Shown one piece after another: positions 55,782 through 64,000 of a DNA stretch of 64,000 nucleotides. Source of the stretch: an uncultured Bacteroidia bacterium (GTDB taxonomy: Bacteria > Bacteroidota > Bacteroidia > Bacteroidales > ML635J-15); assembly GCA_902791865.1 (NCBI GenBank), contig CADAXK010000001.1, positions 62,001 to 126,000 of the forward strand, read 5' to 3'. A model generated the notes under the pieces. It saw only the letters and a list, made by a program, of their open reading frames with translations. It was not told where the DNA came from and searched no databases. The stretch's first letter is position 1; every line of letters starts with the position of its first letter. The translations under genes were made by a program, and so were the position numbers.

Positions 55782-56437
55782 TATTTGTTAAGTTTGTGAT
55801 AATCTTCTAGGAATTTCTGCAAACCAGCATCGGTAAGCGGGTGCTTCAAAAGACCAAGAATTGCATTCAATGGGCATGTTGCTACATCTGCACCCATCTG
55901 CATACTGCCGATAATGTGCATTGTGTGACGAATAGAAGCTGCAAGAACCTGTGTCTTAAAGCCATAGCGTTGGTACATTTCAACGATGTCGCCAATCAAC
56001 TGCAAACCATCGGTGCAGTTGTCGTCCAAACGGCCAATGAACGGCGAAACGTAAGTTGCGCCTGCCTTAGCAGCCAGCAATGCCTGTCCCACGCTGAATA
56101 CCAAGGTGCAGTTTGTACGGATTCCCTTGGAAGAGAAATACTTTATAGCCTTGATTCCATCTTTGATAATCGGAACTTTAACAACTATCTGCGGATGCAA
56201 AGCTGCCAATTCCTCACCTTCACGGATTATGCCTTCGTAATCGGTTGAAATAACCTCAGCACTAACATCACCATCAACAATTTCACATATCTTAAGATAG
56301 TGATTCATAATATTTTCCTTGCCAGCAATACCTTCTTTTGCCATCAATGAAGGATTCGTGGTTACACCATCAAGAACACCAAGAGCTTGAGCTTCCTTTA
56401 TCTGCTCCAAATTTGCAGTATCAATAAAAAACTTCAT
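55781..56437 (-). CDS. fsa: Transaldolase-like fructose-6-phosphate aldolase (TalC/FSA type)
   Basis: 218 aa, the short class of the transaldolase family. [16 protein letters not shown] at the start, [13 protein letters not shown], the Schiff-base lysine in [38 protein letters not shown] and [11 protein letters not shown] are all present. The longer frame to 56446 adds only MLL. Acts in the non-oxidative pentose phosphate route or as an aldolase; family members differ and the reaction is not certain. Confidence 0.94.
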   Translation of the reverse strand: MKFFIDTANLEQIKEAQALGVLDGVTTNPSLMAKEGIAGKENIMNHYLKICEIVDGDVSAEVISTDYEGIIREGEELAALHPQIVVKVPIIKDGIKAIKYFSSKGIRTNCTLVFSVGQALLAAKAGATYVSPFIGRLDDNCTDGLQLIGDIVEMYQRYGFKTQVLAASIRHTMHIIGSMQMGADVATCPLNAILGLLKHPLTDAGLQKFLEDYHKLNK

Positions 56438-56464
56438 AAGTAACAATAATTTTATTTAATGCGA

Positions 56465-56472
56465 CAAAAATA
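56465..56472 (-). promoter_or_regulatory. -7 box TATTTTTG before fsa and the Sua5-family gene
   Basis: Exact minus-strand box 27 bases before ATG 56437. Confidence 0.6.
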
Positions 56473-56609
56473 CATCTTTTTTCAGTTGTCTAGAACATCA
56501 TTTTCTAATTAAAACGAACTACTTTTCAACAACCACCAATCAAAAATCATCTATATTAACCTTGACAATATTTTTTTATGCTACAAAAACCACTTAACGA
56601 AATTTGTTG

Positions 56610-56617
56610 TAATTTTG
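56610..56617 (+). promoter_or_regulatory. -7 box TAATTTTG before typA
   Basis: Exact box 19 bases before ATG 56637. It lies in the divergent gap with fsa, about 140 bases from that gene's own box. Confidence 0.65.
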
Positions 56618-56636
56618 CACGCTCATTTTAGACACG

Positions 56637-58457
56637 ATGGAAGACATTAGAAACATAGCTATCATTGCACATGTTGACCACGGCAAGACCACACTGGTTG
56701 ACAGGATCCTATATCAGGGAAAACTTTTCAGAGACAACCAGAAGGTTGGCGAACTGATTCTCGACAGCAACGAACTCGAACGCGAACGAGGCATTACAAT
56801 CCTCTCGAAGAACGTTTCGGTAAGATACAAAGGTGTAAAAATAAACATAATCGATACCCCAGGACACTCCGATTTCGGCGGAGAAGTAGAACGCGTGCTC
56901 AATATGGCCGACGGCGTGCTTCTTATCGTTGATGCATTCGAAGGTCCTATGCCGCAGACTCGTTTCGTATTGCAAAAGGCTTTGGAACTCAAGTTGAAGC
57001 CAATAGTCGTAGTAAACAAGGTCGACAAGCCGAACTGCAACCCTGAAGAAACAGTTGAAAAGGTATTCGAACTTATGTGTAGCCTCGATGCCGACGACGA
57101 CCAGCTTGACTTCCCAGTTGTATATGGTTCGGCAAAACAAGGTTGGATGGGTCCCGACTTCAAGACTCCGACCAACGATGTTTCTCATCTTCTTGATGTA
57201 ATTCTTGATACAATAAAGCCACAGCAATATCCAGAAGGCTCGCTGCAGATGCGTATTACCAGCCTCGACTATTCGTCGTATACAGGACGTATTGCTATCG
57301 GCAAGGTAACACGCGGAAGCATTAAGGCCGGCGATGTGGTTTCGGTTGCAAAGAGCGACGGTTCAATTATAAAGTCAACAATAAAGGAACTTTACCGCTT
57401 CGAAGGTCTTGCCAAGGAAAAGACAAAGGAACCAGTATATGCTGGCGAAATTTGTGCATTGCTCGGACTTGAGTCGTTCGACATCGGCGACACCGTATGC
57501 GACAACCTCGAACCGGAACCTCTCAGCACAATCAAGGTTGACGAACCTACAATGAGCATGCTCTTCGCAAGCAACGACTCACCATTCTTTGGCCGCGAAG
57601 GTAAATATGTAACCTCTCGCCAGTTGCGCGAACGTCTGTACAAGGAAACCGAAAAGAACCTTGCTCTACGCGTTGAAGATACCGACTCGGCAGACAAGTT
57701 CACAGTTTATGGACGAGGCATTCTGCACTTGTCGATTCTTGTCGAGACTATGCGCCGCGAAGGCTTTGAACTGCAACTCGGTCAGCCACGAGTTATCATC
57801 AAGGAAATAAACGGTCAAAAATGCGAGCCTGTTGAGGAACTTTCTATTCAGGTTCCCGATGACTTCGCTGGTAAGGTAATCGAAATTGTAACCCAACGCA
57901 AGGGCGAAATAGTAAACATCGAAAGCCGCAACGACCGCAGCAACTTGGATTTCCGCATTCCTTCGCGCGGTCTTATCGGTATGAGAAACGTACTTTTAAC
58001 CGCCACCGAAGGTGAAGCAGTAATGTCGCACCGCTTCGATGCTTTTGAGCCTTGGAAGGGCGAACTCGGCATTCGTCGCAATGGTTCACTCATTGCTATC
58101 GAGACAGGACAAGCAATACCCTACTCCATCGACAAGTTGCAGGACAGAGGAAAATTTTTCATTTACCCTGGCGAAGAAGTTTACGAAGGTCAGATTATCG
58201 GTGAGAACACACGCTACAATGATATTGGCGTAAATGTAACCAAGACAAAGAAACTGTCGAATGTGCGAGCTGCTGGTTCCGACGAAAAGGTACAGATTGC
58301 TCCTCCAGTGCGTTTCTCTCTTGAAGAAGCCATGGAATACATCGCTGAAGATGAGATGATTGAAATCACACCAAAGTCGATGCGACTGAGAAAGATTATC
58401 CTCAACCAACTTGAACGCAAACGCGCTGCAAGGGAAAAGGGAATCGAAGAAGAATAA
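56637..58457 (+). CDS. typA: Translational GTPase TypA/BipA
   Basis: Ribosome-binding GTPase involved in 50S assembly and stress responses. 606 aa. G1 AHVDHGKTT, switch I region [29 protein letters not shown] and SAKQGW are in place; the BipA-specific C-terminal part includes SRGLIGMRNVLLTAT, GRFFIYPGEEVYEGQ-like KFFIYPGEEVYEGQ and NVTKTKKLSNVRAAG. Single-gene unit. Confidence 0.98.
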   Translation: MEDIRNIAIIAHVDHGKTTLVDRILYQGKLFRDNQKVGELILDSNELERERGITILSKNVSVRYKGVKINIIDTPGHSDFGGEVERVLNMADGVLLIVDAFEGPMPQTRFVLQKALELKLKPIVVVNKVDKPNCNPEETVEKVFELMCSLDADDDQLDFPVVYGSAKQGWMGPDFKTPTNDVSHLLDVILDTIKPQQYPEGSLQMRITSLDYSSYTGRIAIGKVTRGSIKAGDVVSVAKSDGSIIKSTIKELYRFEGLAKEKTKEPVYAGEICALLGLESFDIGDTVCDNLEPEPLSTIKVDEPTMSMLFASNDSPFFGREGKYVTSRQLRERLYKETEKNLALRVEDTDSADKFTVYGRGILHLSILVETMRREGFELQLGQPRVIIKEINGQKCEPVEELSIQVPDDFAGKVIEIVTQRKGEIVNIESRNDRSNLDFRIPSRGLIGMRNVLLTATEGEAVMSHRFDAFEPWKGELGIRRNGSLIAIETGQAIPYSIDKLQDRGKFFIYPGEEVYEGQIIGENTRYNDIGVNVTKTKKLSNVRAAGSDEKVQIAPPVRFSLEEAMEYIAEDEMIEITPKSMRLRKIILNQLERKRAAREKGIEEE

Positions 58458-58543
58458 ACAGAAGTTGTTTCTGGTTTCTAGTTTCTGATTTCTAGTTGTT
58501 TGAGGTTGTTTTGAACCTCATTGTTGAAATCAATTTGATGTAA
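58458..58543. other. Low-complexity TTTCTRGTTTCTAG gap
   Basis: Between 58468 and 58500 TTTCTGGTTTCTAGTTTCT and a TGATTTCTAGTT variant repeat with a period near 8 bases. A similar TTTCTGGTTTGATGTTTCT lies at 19319-19337. No hairpin terminator is visible. Confidence 0.5.
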
Positions 58544-59755
58544 TTATCCCATTACTTCCGTAACCGATGACTTAACAGCATTTGCAACTGTTTGCATTTG
58601 CTCATCGGTAAGGTCGTAGAAAACAGGAAGACTTATTTCGCACTTATAGTTGTCGTATGCTTGTGGATAATCGGACATTTTATATCCCAATCCGCTGTAG
58701 AACGACAACAAAGGCAAAGGTTGGAAATGCACATTCACCGACACTTCCTTACCATTTATCCTACGGATTATCTCATTGCGCTGCTCCTCGCTTGCTCCTT
58801 TCACGCGAAGCGTATAAACATGATATGACGTTCGCTTGTCTGCAGTTTCGTATACTGGCAAAACAAACCTTGAGTCTCCTTTGAACTGAGATGTGTAAAA
58901 ATCAAAGATTTTCTTTCTTTTTACAAGTGTATCATCATCGTAGCGAGCGAGTTCCACAAGTCCCATAGATGCCATAATGTCGGTCATGTTCATCTTGAAG
59001 CCTGCAGTAATGACATCATACTTCCAGTTGCCTTTAGTCTTTGCAAGAGCATCTTTGTTCTGCCCATGCAACGATAGCACACACAAGAACTTATATATCT
59101 CGTCATTATCAAAAGGTTCAGGCAGATTGAATATTACTGCACCACCTTCGGCAGTTGTCAAATTCTTGACAGCGTGAAACGAAAATACGGTAACGTCAGC
59201 CAAAGAACCAGTGTGTTTTCCTTTATATTTTGCACCAATCGAGTGTGACGAATCGGCAAGAACCATAATCCTGCCAAGTTGTTTCTGTATTTCGTTGCTT
59301 GGCGAAAATTTGCGCCTTATGCCATCTTCGTTTGCAAGCGACATAATCTCGTCATAGTCACATGGCATGCCTGCAATGTCAACAGGCATAATGACCTTAG
59401 TGCGGTCGGTGATTGCAGCACGTATCTTTTCCACATCTATGTCAAAGTCATCACCCTTGACATCCACCATCACAGGCCTTGCACCACAATGCACAACTAC
59501 ATTAGCAGTTGCGCAATATGTGTATGCAGGAACAATAACTTCATCACCATGAGTAACGCCAAACCAGCGCAAAGCGATTTCAAGTCCTGCCGTAGCGGAA
59601 TTAACACAAAGCGTCGATTTTCCACCTGTGTACTCGGTAAGGCGCTTCTCGAAAAGTTTTGTCTTGGGACCGGTAGTTATCCATCCCGACTTAAGTGTGT
59701 CAACGACCTCTGCTATAATCTTGTCGTCGATACGTGGTGGTGAAAAAGGTATCAT
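58544..59755 (-). CDS. DegT/DnrJ/EryC1/StrS-family aminotransferase
   Basis: 403 aa PLP-dependent sugar aminotransferase. Opening IPFSPPRIDDKIIAEV and SGWITTGPKTKLFEK, then GDEVIVPAYTYCATANVVVHCG, DSSHSIGAKYKG and the PLP lysine in SFHAVKNLTTAEGG. FKMNMTDIMASMGLVEL and YHVYTLRV follow. It would transfer an amino group to a nucleotide-bound keto sugar for LPS, capsule or glycan. The next gene upstream (59769) is 13 bases away on the same strand, but is a membrane protein without obvious link. Confidence 0.93.
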   Translation of the reverse strand: MIPFSPPRIDDKIIAEVVDTLKSGWITTGPKTKLFEKRLTEYTGGKSTLCVNSATAGLEIALRWFGVTHGDEVIVPAYTYCATANVVVHCGARPVMVDVKGDDFDIDVEKIRAAITDRTKVIMPVDIAGMPCDYDEIMSLANEDGIRRKFSPSNEIQKQLGRIMVLADSSHSIGAKYKGKHTGSLADVTVFSFHAVKNLTTAEGGAVIFNLPEPFDNDEIYKFLCVLSLHGQNKDALAKTKGNWKYDVITAGFKMNMTDIMASMGLVELARYDDDTLVKRKKIFDFYTSQFKGDSRFVLPVYETADKRTSYHVYTLRVKGASEEQRNEIIRRINGKEVSVNVHFQPLPLLSFYSGLGYKMSDYPQAYDNYKCEISLPVFYDLTDEQMQTVANAVKSSVTEVMG

Positions 59756-59768
59756 TTAATTCTAAATT

Positions 59769-61001
59769 TTATCCAAAAAACAAATATGCAATAAAAATTG
59801 CAGCTATGATTCCGGCAAGATCGGCAATAAGCCCCGCGACTACTGCATAGCGAGTCTGGCGGATTCCAACCGAACCGAAGTAAACTGCCAAAATATAGAA
59901 AGTTGTATCGGTAGCACCTTGGAAAGTACATGCCAACCTTCCGACAAACGAATCGGCTCCGTGTACATTCATTGCATCAACCATAAGTCCGCGAGCACCG
60001 CTACCGCTTAAAGGTTTCATAAAGGCAACAGGCAGAGCATCAACGAAATCGGTAGGCAAACCGCACTTGTCCAAACACCATGCAATACCTGCCATCAGCG
60101 CCTCCATAGCCCCAGAAGCACGGAATACGCCAATTGCAACAAGTATAGCAATCAAGAAAGGAATTATCTTGATGGCAGTATGGAAGCCATCCTTAGCGCC
60201 TTCGATAAAAGCATCATAAACATTAACTTTATGCTTGAGCGCAAGGATTATAAAACCGACAATCAACGAGAAAAGTATCACATTTGATACCATTGACGCA
60301 ACTGTTCCCTGCGATTCTGCCGACAACAATGTAAATCCCCATATTGCAAGCGAAAGCAAAAGCGTAAGACCGCCAAGATAAAGCAGAATTTCCTTTTGGA
60401 ATAGGTTTATTTTCTGCCACAGCGACACAGCAATTATTCCGACCAGCGTACTTACAAAAGTACTCAATAATATAGGTAGAAAAATGTCGGAAGGATCGGC
60501 AGCACCGAGTTGTGCGCGATAAACCATTATACTTATAGGAATTATGGTAAGTCCCGAGGTATTAAGCACAAGGAACATTATCATCGAATTAGATGCGCGG
60601 TCCTTGTCAGGATTCAAATCCTGCAGTTCCTTCATTGCCTTTAGTCCCAGTGGCGTTGCTGCATTGTCGAGACCGAGCATATTGGCGGCAATGTTCATCA
60701 CCATAGAACCATGTACGGGATGATTCTTGGGTATATCTGGGAATAGTTTGTTGAACAATGGCGAAATGCCTTTTGACAGCAAGTTTACAGCACCGCCTTT
60801 CTCTCCTACTTTCATTATTCCAAGCCACAAAGTCATTACACCGGTAAGTCCTAATGAAAGTTCAAAGCCGAGCTTGGCCATATCGAAGGTACTGCCGACC
60901 ATTGCGGGGAACACCTCCATGTCGCCGAAGAACACAGCCTTCACAATCGCCACAACAAAGGCAATCAGAAAAAACGCTATCCAAATGTAATTCAGAACCA
61001 T
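59769..61001 (-). CDS. Fused SpmA-SpmB (nucleoside-recognition/Gate domain) membrane protein
   Basis: 410 aa with about nine hydrophobic segments. The N-half matches SpmA (GLTGVMTLWLGIMKVGEKGG, MVMNIAANMLGLDNAATPLG, NPDKDRASNSMIMFLVLNTS); the C-half matches SpmB (GAKDGFHTAIKIIPFLIAIL, MKPLSGSGARG, GATDTTFYILAVYFGSVG). In Bacillus the two are separate spore-maturation proteins; the fused form is common in non-sporing Bacteroidota, where its role is unknown and a transporter is suspected from the Gate fold. Confidence 0.93.
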   Translation of the reverse strand: MVLNYIWIAFFLIAFVVAIVKAVFFGDMEVFPAMVGSTFDMAKLGFELSLGLTGVMTLWLGIMKVGEKGGAVNLLSKGISPLFNKLFPDIPKNHPVHGSMVMNIAANMLGLDNAATPLGLKAMKELQDLNPDKDRASNSMIMFLVLNTSGLTIIPISIMVYRAQLGAADPSDIFLPILLSTFVSTLVGIIAVSLWQKINLFQKEILLYLGGLTLLLSLAIWGFTLLSAESQGTVASMVSNVILFSLIVGFIILALKHKVNVYDAFIEGAKDGFHTAIKIIPFLIAILVAIGVFRASGAMEALMAGIAWCLDKCGLPTDFVDALPVAFMKPLSGSGARGLMVDAMNVHGADSFVGRLACTFQGATDTTFYILAVYFGSVGIRQTRYAVVAGLIADLAGIIAAIFIAYLFFG

Positions 61002-61018
61002 TTGCGTATATTTATTTG

Positions 61019-61026
61019 CAAAAGTA
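61019..61026 (-). promoter_or_regulatory. -7 box TACTTTTG before spmAB fusion
   Basis: Exact minus-strand box 17 bases before ATG 61001; probably also drives the DegT gene. Confidence 0.6.
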
Positions 61027-61123
61027 AGGAATTAGAAACGGTGAAATCAATGCATTGCATAAGAGTTTTTAAACGCAAAATGTTAATACTATTTTTCTTT
61101 TCCTCATCTTCAAAAAAAAATTG

Positions 61124-61131
61124 TATCTTTG
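61124..61131 (+). promoter_or_regulatory. -7 box TATCTTTG, sets start at 61159
   Basis: Exact box 27 bases before ATG 61159; the alternative start at 61129 lies inside it. A TGTTAATA lies 43 bases upstream of the box (61081). Confidence 0.65.
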
Positions 61132-61158
61132 TCAATTATTAATCATTATTTTTATCTT

Positions 61159-63048
61159 ATGAGAATTTTTTATTCAACGCTTATCGGAATAGTTTTCATG
61201 CTGATAGCACTTATGTCAACCGCGCAACAGGTTGTAAACGAAGATTTTGAGTCGTACGATTCGGGCTCGTATATGTCAACTGTAGCCGCTCCGCAATGGG
61301 AAAGGTGGGGTAATGACGTTTTGGGTGGCCTTGTAAGCGATGAGCAGGCTCATGGCGGAACCAAATCTATGAAAGCATACATAGATAGCAATAACACCGA
61401 AACCGATGTTATCCTCAATATGAACGACCTCACCACTGGACGCTACAGAGTTGAATTCTACATGTATGTACCCGCAAACCAAACAGGTTACTATAACATC
61501 TTGCAGGATTTCAACGGACAAAACTCAAAATGGGGAATCCAGTTGACATTCAACGGAGGAACAATCACAATCGATGCAAACGGAAGTCAGTACACACATC
61601 CTTACACTCCTGACTCATGGACCAAAATCCAGCATTTTGTTGACCTCGACAACGACTGGATTGACTTCTATCTGAACGATGAAGTTGTCCTCTCGTACCA
61701 GTGGAGCAAGGGAACCAATGGAGACGGCACTACATGCAAGCTCGATGCTATTGACTTCTACTCGCACACTGCAAACAACCAAGCTGGTCTTTATTACATC
61801 GACGACCTTGTAATTGAACAGGTTCCTGCGCCAGCAGCTCCGACTAACCTTACCGCTACCGTACAGAACGAAAACGACGTTGCTCTTAGCTGGACAGCAG
61901 TTGACAACAACGACCTTATTTATTACTCAATCTCACGCGAAGGCGAAGAAGTTGCCCACACCACCGAAACCACATACACCGACGAACACCTCTACCCGAT
62001 GACCTACAACTATCAGGTACGCGCATACTGCGGTACTGCAATAGGCTACTCGGCAGCATCAAATACGGCACAGGCAGTTATCGAAGGTGGTGTTGAAAGA
62101 GAATCAGTACTTGTTGAAGTATTCTCATACAAGAGTTGTGGTTACTGCCCATACGCAGCAAAGGCTCTTGACAACATGGAGGCGGCAGGAACATTCGACA
62201 TTATTGTTCTTGACCAACATATATCAGACACATACGCTTATACCGAATCAGCCAACCGCTTTAACTACTGGGCAGGAAAGGACAATATGTTTGGGCAAAA
62301 CTACGGATTCAGTGGCACACCTTCTACAGTATTTGACGGATATATTGGAATGTCGGGTGCATCAACAAATGTTTCCGAAATGCAAGAGGCATATACAACT
62401 TACTTCAATTATGTAAAGAACATCAATTCAATATACAACCTTACTGCAGAATTGACACAGACCGAAGTCGGCAGCAAGACTTTCACGCTCAATGTTACCG
62501 CAGAAAAACTTTCGGAATACTTTGGTAACGACCAGATTGTAGTTATGGCAGCACTTGCCGAGGACATTGCATACAATTGGGGCGTAGCTGGCAAAATTAG
62601 CAACCTCGTCCGCGTTATGTACCCCAATGCAAACGGTACTGTAGCATCTTTCGACGAAAACAACCAGTTCAGCACAAGCTACACAATCACAGTAAGCGAC
62701 AGCTACGACATCAGCAAGTGCAAGGTTGTCGTTTGGGTTGAAAATCACACTCAAGGACGCGTAATGCAGTCGAAGAGATTTAAAGTCAGCGACTACTACG
62801 AAAATAGTGTTTCCGAAAATTATGTTGTTAGCACTATCTACCCCAACCCATCAGACGGAATATTCAACATTTCCGACAGCAACATCGAAAGCATTGAAGT
62901 TTACGACATTACTGGAAAACTCGTAATGCAGCAACAGGTTAATGCCGACAATGCAACAATCGACCTTACAAACTATGCAAAAGGCATTTACACATTGAAG
63001 ACCTATACTAACAGCATTGTAAAGACTAACAAACTTATCGTAGAATAA
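61159..63048 (+). CDS. T9SS-secreted protein with thioredoxin-like Omp28 domain
   Basis: 629 aa. Signal ends LMSTAQ (about residue 23). Residues about 25-225 form a LamG/concanavalin-like sandwich (NEDFESYDSGSY, YYIDDLVIEQVP). Residues 230-315 are a fibronectin type III module (AAPTNLTATVQNENDVALSW). The next 200 residues look like the Omp28 family thioredoxin-like fold with C327-G-Y-C330 in KSCGYCPYAAKAL and the cis-proline region SGTPSTVFDG. A T9SS sorting domain starting STIYPNPSDGIFN closes it. A surface thiol-disulfide exchange role is plausible from the CxxC but not shown. sufS begins 14 bases later. Confidence 0.92.
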   Translation: MRIFYSTLIGIVFMLIALMSTAQQVVNEDFESYDSGSYMSTVAAPQWERWGNDVLGGLVSDEQAHGGTKSMKAYIDSNNTETDVILNMNDLTTGRYRVEFYMYVPANQTGYYNILQDFNGQNSKWGIQLTFNGGTITIDANGSQYTHPYTPDSWTKIQHFVDLDNDWIDFYLNDEVVLSYQWSKGTNGDGTTCKLDAIDFYSHTANNQAGLYYIDDLVIEQVPAPAAPTNLTATVQNENDVALSWTAVDNNDLIYYSISREGEEVAHTTETTYTDEHLYPMTYNYQVRAYCGTAIGYSAASNTAQAVIEGGVERESVLVEVFSYKSCGYCPYAAKALDNMEAAGTFDIIVLDQHISDTYAYTESANRFNYWAGKDNMFGQNYGFSGTPSTVFDGYIGMSGASTNVSEMQEAYTTYFNYVKNINSIYNLTAELTQTEVGSKTFTLNVTAEKLSEYFGNDQIVVMAALAEDIAYNWGVAGKISNLVRVMYPNANGTVASFDENNQFSTSYTITVSDSYDISKCKVVVWVENHTQGRVMQSKRFKVSDYYENSVSENYVVSTIYPNPSDGIFNISDSNIESIEVYDITGKLVMQQQVNADNATIDLTNYAKGIYTLKTYTNSIVKTNKLIVE

Positions 63049-63062
63049 TAAATTTCAAAGAA

Positions 63063-64000
63063 GTGAATTTTGATGTAAAAGAAATCAGGAAGGATTTCCC
63101 GATACTTTCAGAAAAGGTTCATAACAAGCCGCTTGTCTATTTCGACAATGCAGCAACATCACAAAAGCCGCGAATAGTAATCGACACGATAGCCGAATAC
63201 TATTCGCGCTTCAATTCGAACATTCATCGCGGAGTGCACTACCTCAGCAACTTCGCCACCGAAGCCAACGAGCGCGCCCGCGAAACTGTTCGGAAATTCA
63301 TAAACGCAAGTTCCACCGAAGAAATAATCTTCACGCGCGGAACTACCGAATCCATCAACCTTGTCGCCTACTCGTTCGGCGAGACTTTCATCGACGAAGA
63401 CGACGAAATAATAGTCTCCGAAATGGAGCACCACTCCGACATCGTGCCATGGCAACTCCTCTGCGACCGCAAAAAGTCGAAAATCAAAGTTCTACCATTC
63501 GATGACAACGGTGTCCTCAAAGTCGAAAAACTGGAATCGCTGATTACCGACCGCACAAAAATCGTCGCCGTAACGCAAATTTCCAACGTTCTCGGCACGG
63601 TAAACCCAATAAAGGAAATCATTGAAACCGCCCACAAGCACAACGTTCCCGTCCTAATCGACGGAGCGCAGGGCGTACAACATACAAATGTCGATGTTCA
63701 GGCACTCGACTGCGACTTCTATGTGTTCTCGGGACACAAAACATACGGTCCTACCGGCGTAGGAGTACTTTACGGCAAAAAATCGCTTCTGGAACAGATG
63801 GTTCCCTACCAAGGTGGTGGCGAAATGATTGAAAGCGTAAGTTTTGCCAAGACAACCTATAATGTACTGCCATTCAAGTTTGAGGCAGGAACACCAAACT
63901 ACATCGATGCCATTGCTCTCGAAAAGGCCATTCTGTACATCCAAAACATTGGGATTCCCGAAATTGAAGCCTACGAAAAACAGCTTCTCGACTATGCCAC
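63063..64000 (+). CDS. sufS: Cysteine desulfurase SufS, 3' end cut by window
   Basis: First 312 residues of a class V PLP aminotransferase-type desulfurase that takes sulfur from cysteine for Fe-S clusters. The frame opens with a GTG at 63063 and NFDVKEIRKDFPILS; there is no in-frame ATG before the conserved region, so GTG is the start I prefer. YFDNAATSQKP, NIHRGVHYLS, EMEHHSDIVPW, VLGTVNPI, DGAQGVQH and the PLP lysine in FSGHKTYGPTGVG are intact. The active-site cysteine lies beyond the window end. Close spacing to the T9SS gene suggests shared transcription. Confidence 0.93.
   Translation, partial: MNFDVKEIRKDFPILSEKVHNKPLVYFDNAATSQKPRIVIDTIAEYYSRFNSNIHRGVHYLSNFATEANERARETVRKFINASSTEEIIFTRGTTESINLVAYSFGETFIDEDDEIIVSEMEHHSDIVPWQLLCDRKKSKIKVLPFDDNGVLKVEKLESLITDRTKIVAVTQISNVLGTVNPIKEIIETAHKHNVPVLIDGAQGVQHTNVDVQALDCDFYVFSGHKTYGPTGVGVLYGKKSLLEQMVPYQGGGEMIESVSFAKTTYNVLPFKFEAGTPNYIDAIALEKAILYIQNIGIPEIEAYEKQLLDYA

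Overview
The window looks like chromosomal DNA of a Bacteroidota bacterium, most likely an uncultured member of Bacteroidales that uses the type IX secretion system (T9SS). The grounds are: six secreted proteins ending in a T9SS type A sorting domain; the T9SS genes porW/sprE and porX; many lipoproteins; BspA-type leucine-rich repeat proteins; a DUF4270 protein; and an exact TAnnTTTG -7 promoter box 17-52 bases before at least 21 start codons. DNA is AT-rich. No rRNA, tRNA, CRISPR array or integrase was seen.

Layout. 1-5,300: a truncated Ser/Thr kinase, a DUF4143 ATPase gene flanked by two arrays of one 23-bp tandem repeat, a four-gene lipoprotein/membrane operon, and a two-domain Bacteroidales protein. 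5,264-8,009: a POT peptide transporter and a secreted phosphodiesterase-like enzyme. 8,191-17,350: a co-directional run of a degenerate GT5 protein, DUF4270 lipoprotein, glmS, porW, an unknown exported protein and porX. 17,494-25,654: a T9SS repeat protein, lepA (opposite strand), a BspA-like protein and an exported TPR-CHAT protease. 25,667-33,268: palindromic repeats, panC-panD-rfaE2, a lipoprotein, radA with a Wzm/Wzt-type exporter, a small membrane protein and an aminotransferase. 33,415-36,468: three tiny five-cysteine lipoproteins and a T9SS M43 metalloprotease. 36,540-36,900: a mosaic of short inverted repeats. 36,934-50,626: uvrB, a T9SS C10 protease, kdsB-glycosyltransferase-rnhB, a second BspA-like protein, a T9SS C25 (gingipain-family) protease and a MATE exporter. 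50,681-64,000: cupin, ftsX, a large T9SS Ig-like protein, a Sua5-family gene, a transaldolase-like gene, typA, a DegT aminotransferase, a fused SpmA-SpmB protein, a T9SS protein with a thioredoxin-like Omp28 domain, and the start of sufS.

How the genes fit together. The main theme is surface display: porW and porX serve the T9SS, and six cargo genes (three of them peptidases of different families) lie within 46 kb. In characterised T9SS bacteria cargo is anchored to A-type LPS. Heptose activation (rfaE2), KDO activation (kdsB), a glycosyltransferase and an O-polysaccharide-type ABC exporter are all here, which fits that idea but does not prove it. The rest is housekeeping (translation GTPases, repair, pantothenate, amino sugar, Fe-S). 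The least explained items are the repeat-flanked ATPase, the five-cysteine lipoprotein family, the unknown gene between porW and porX, and the inverted-repeat mosaic before uvrB.
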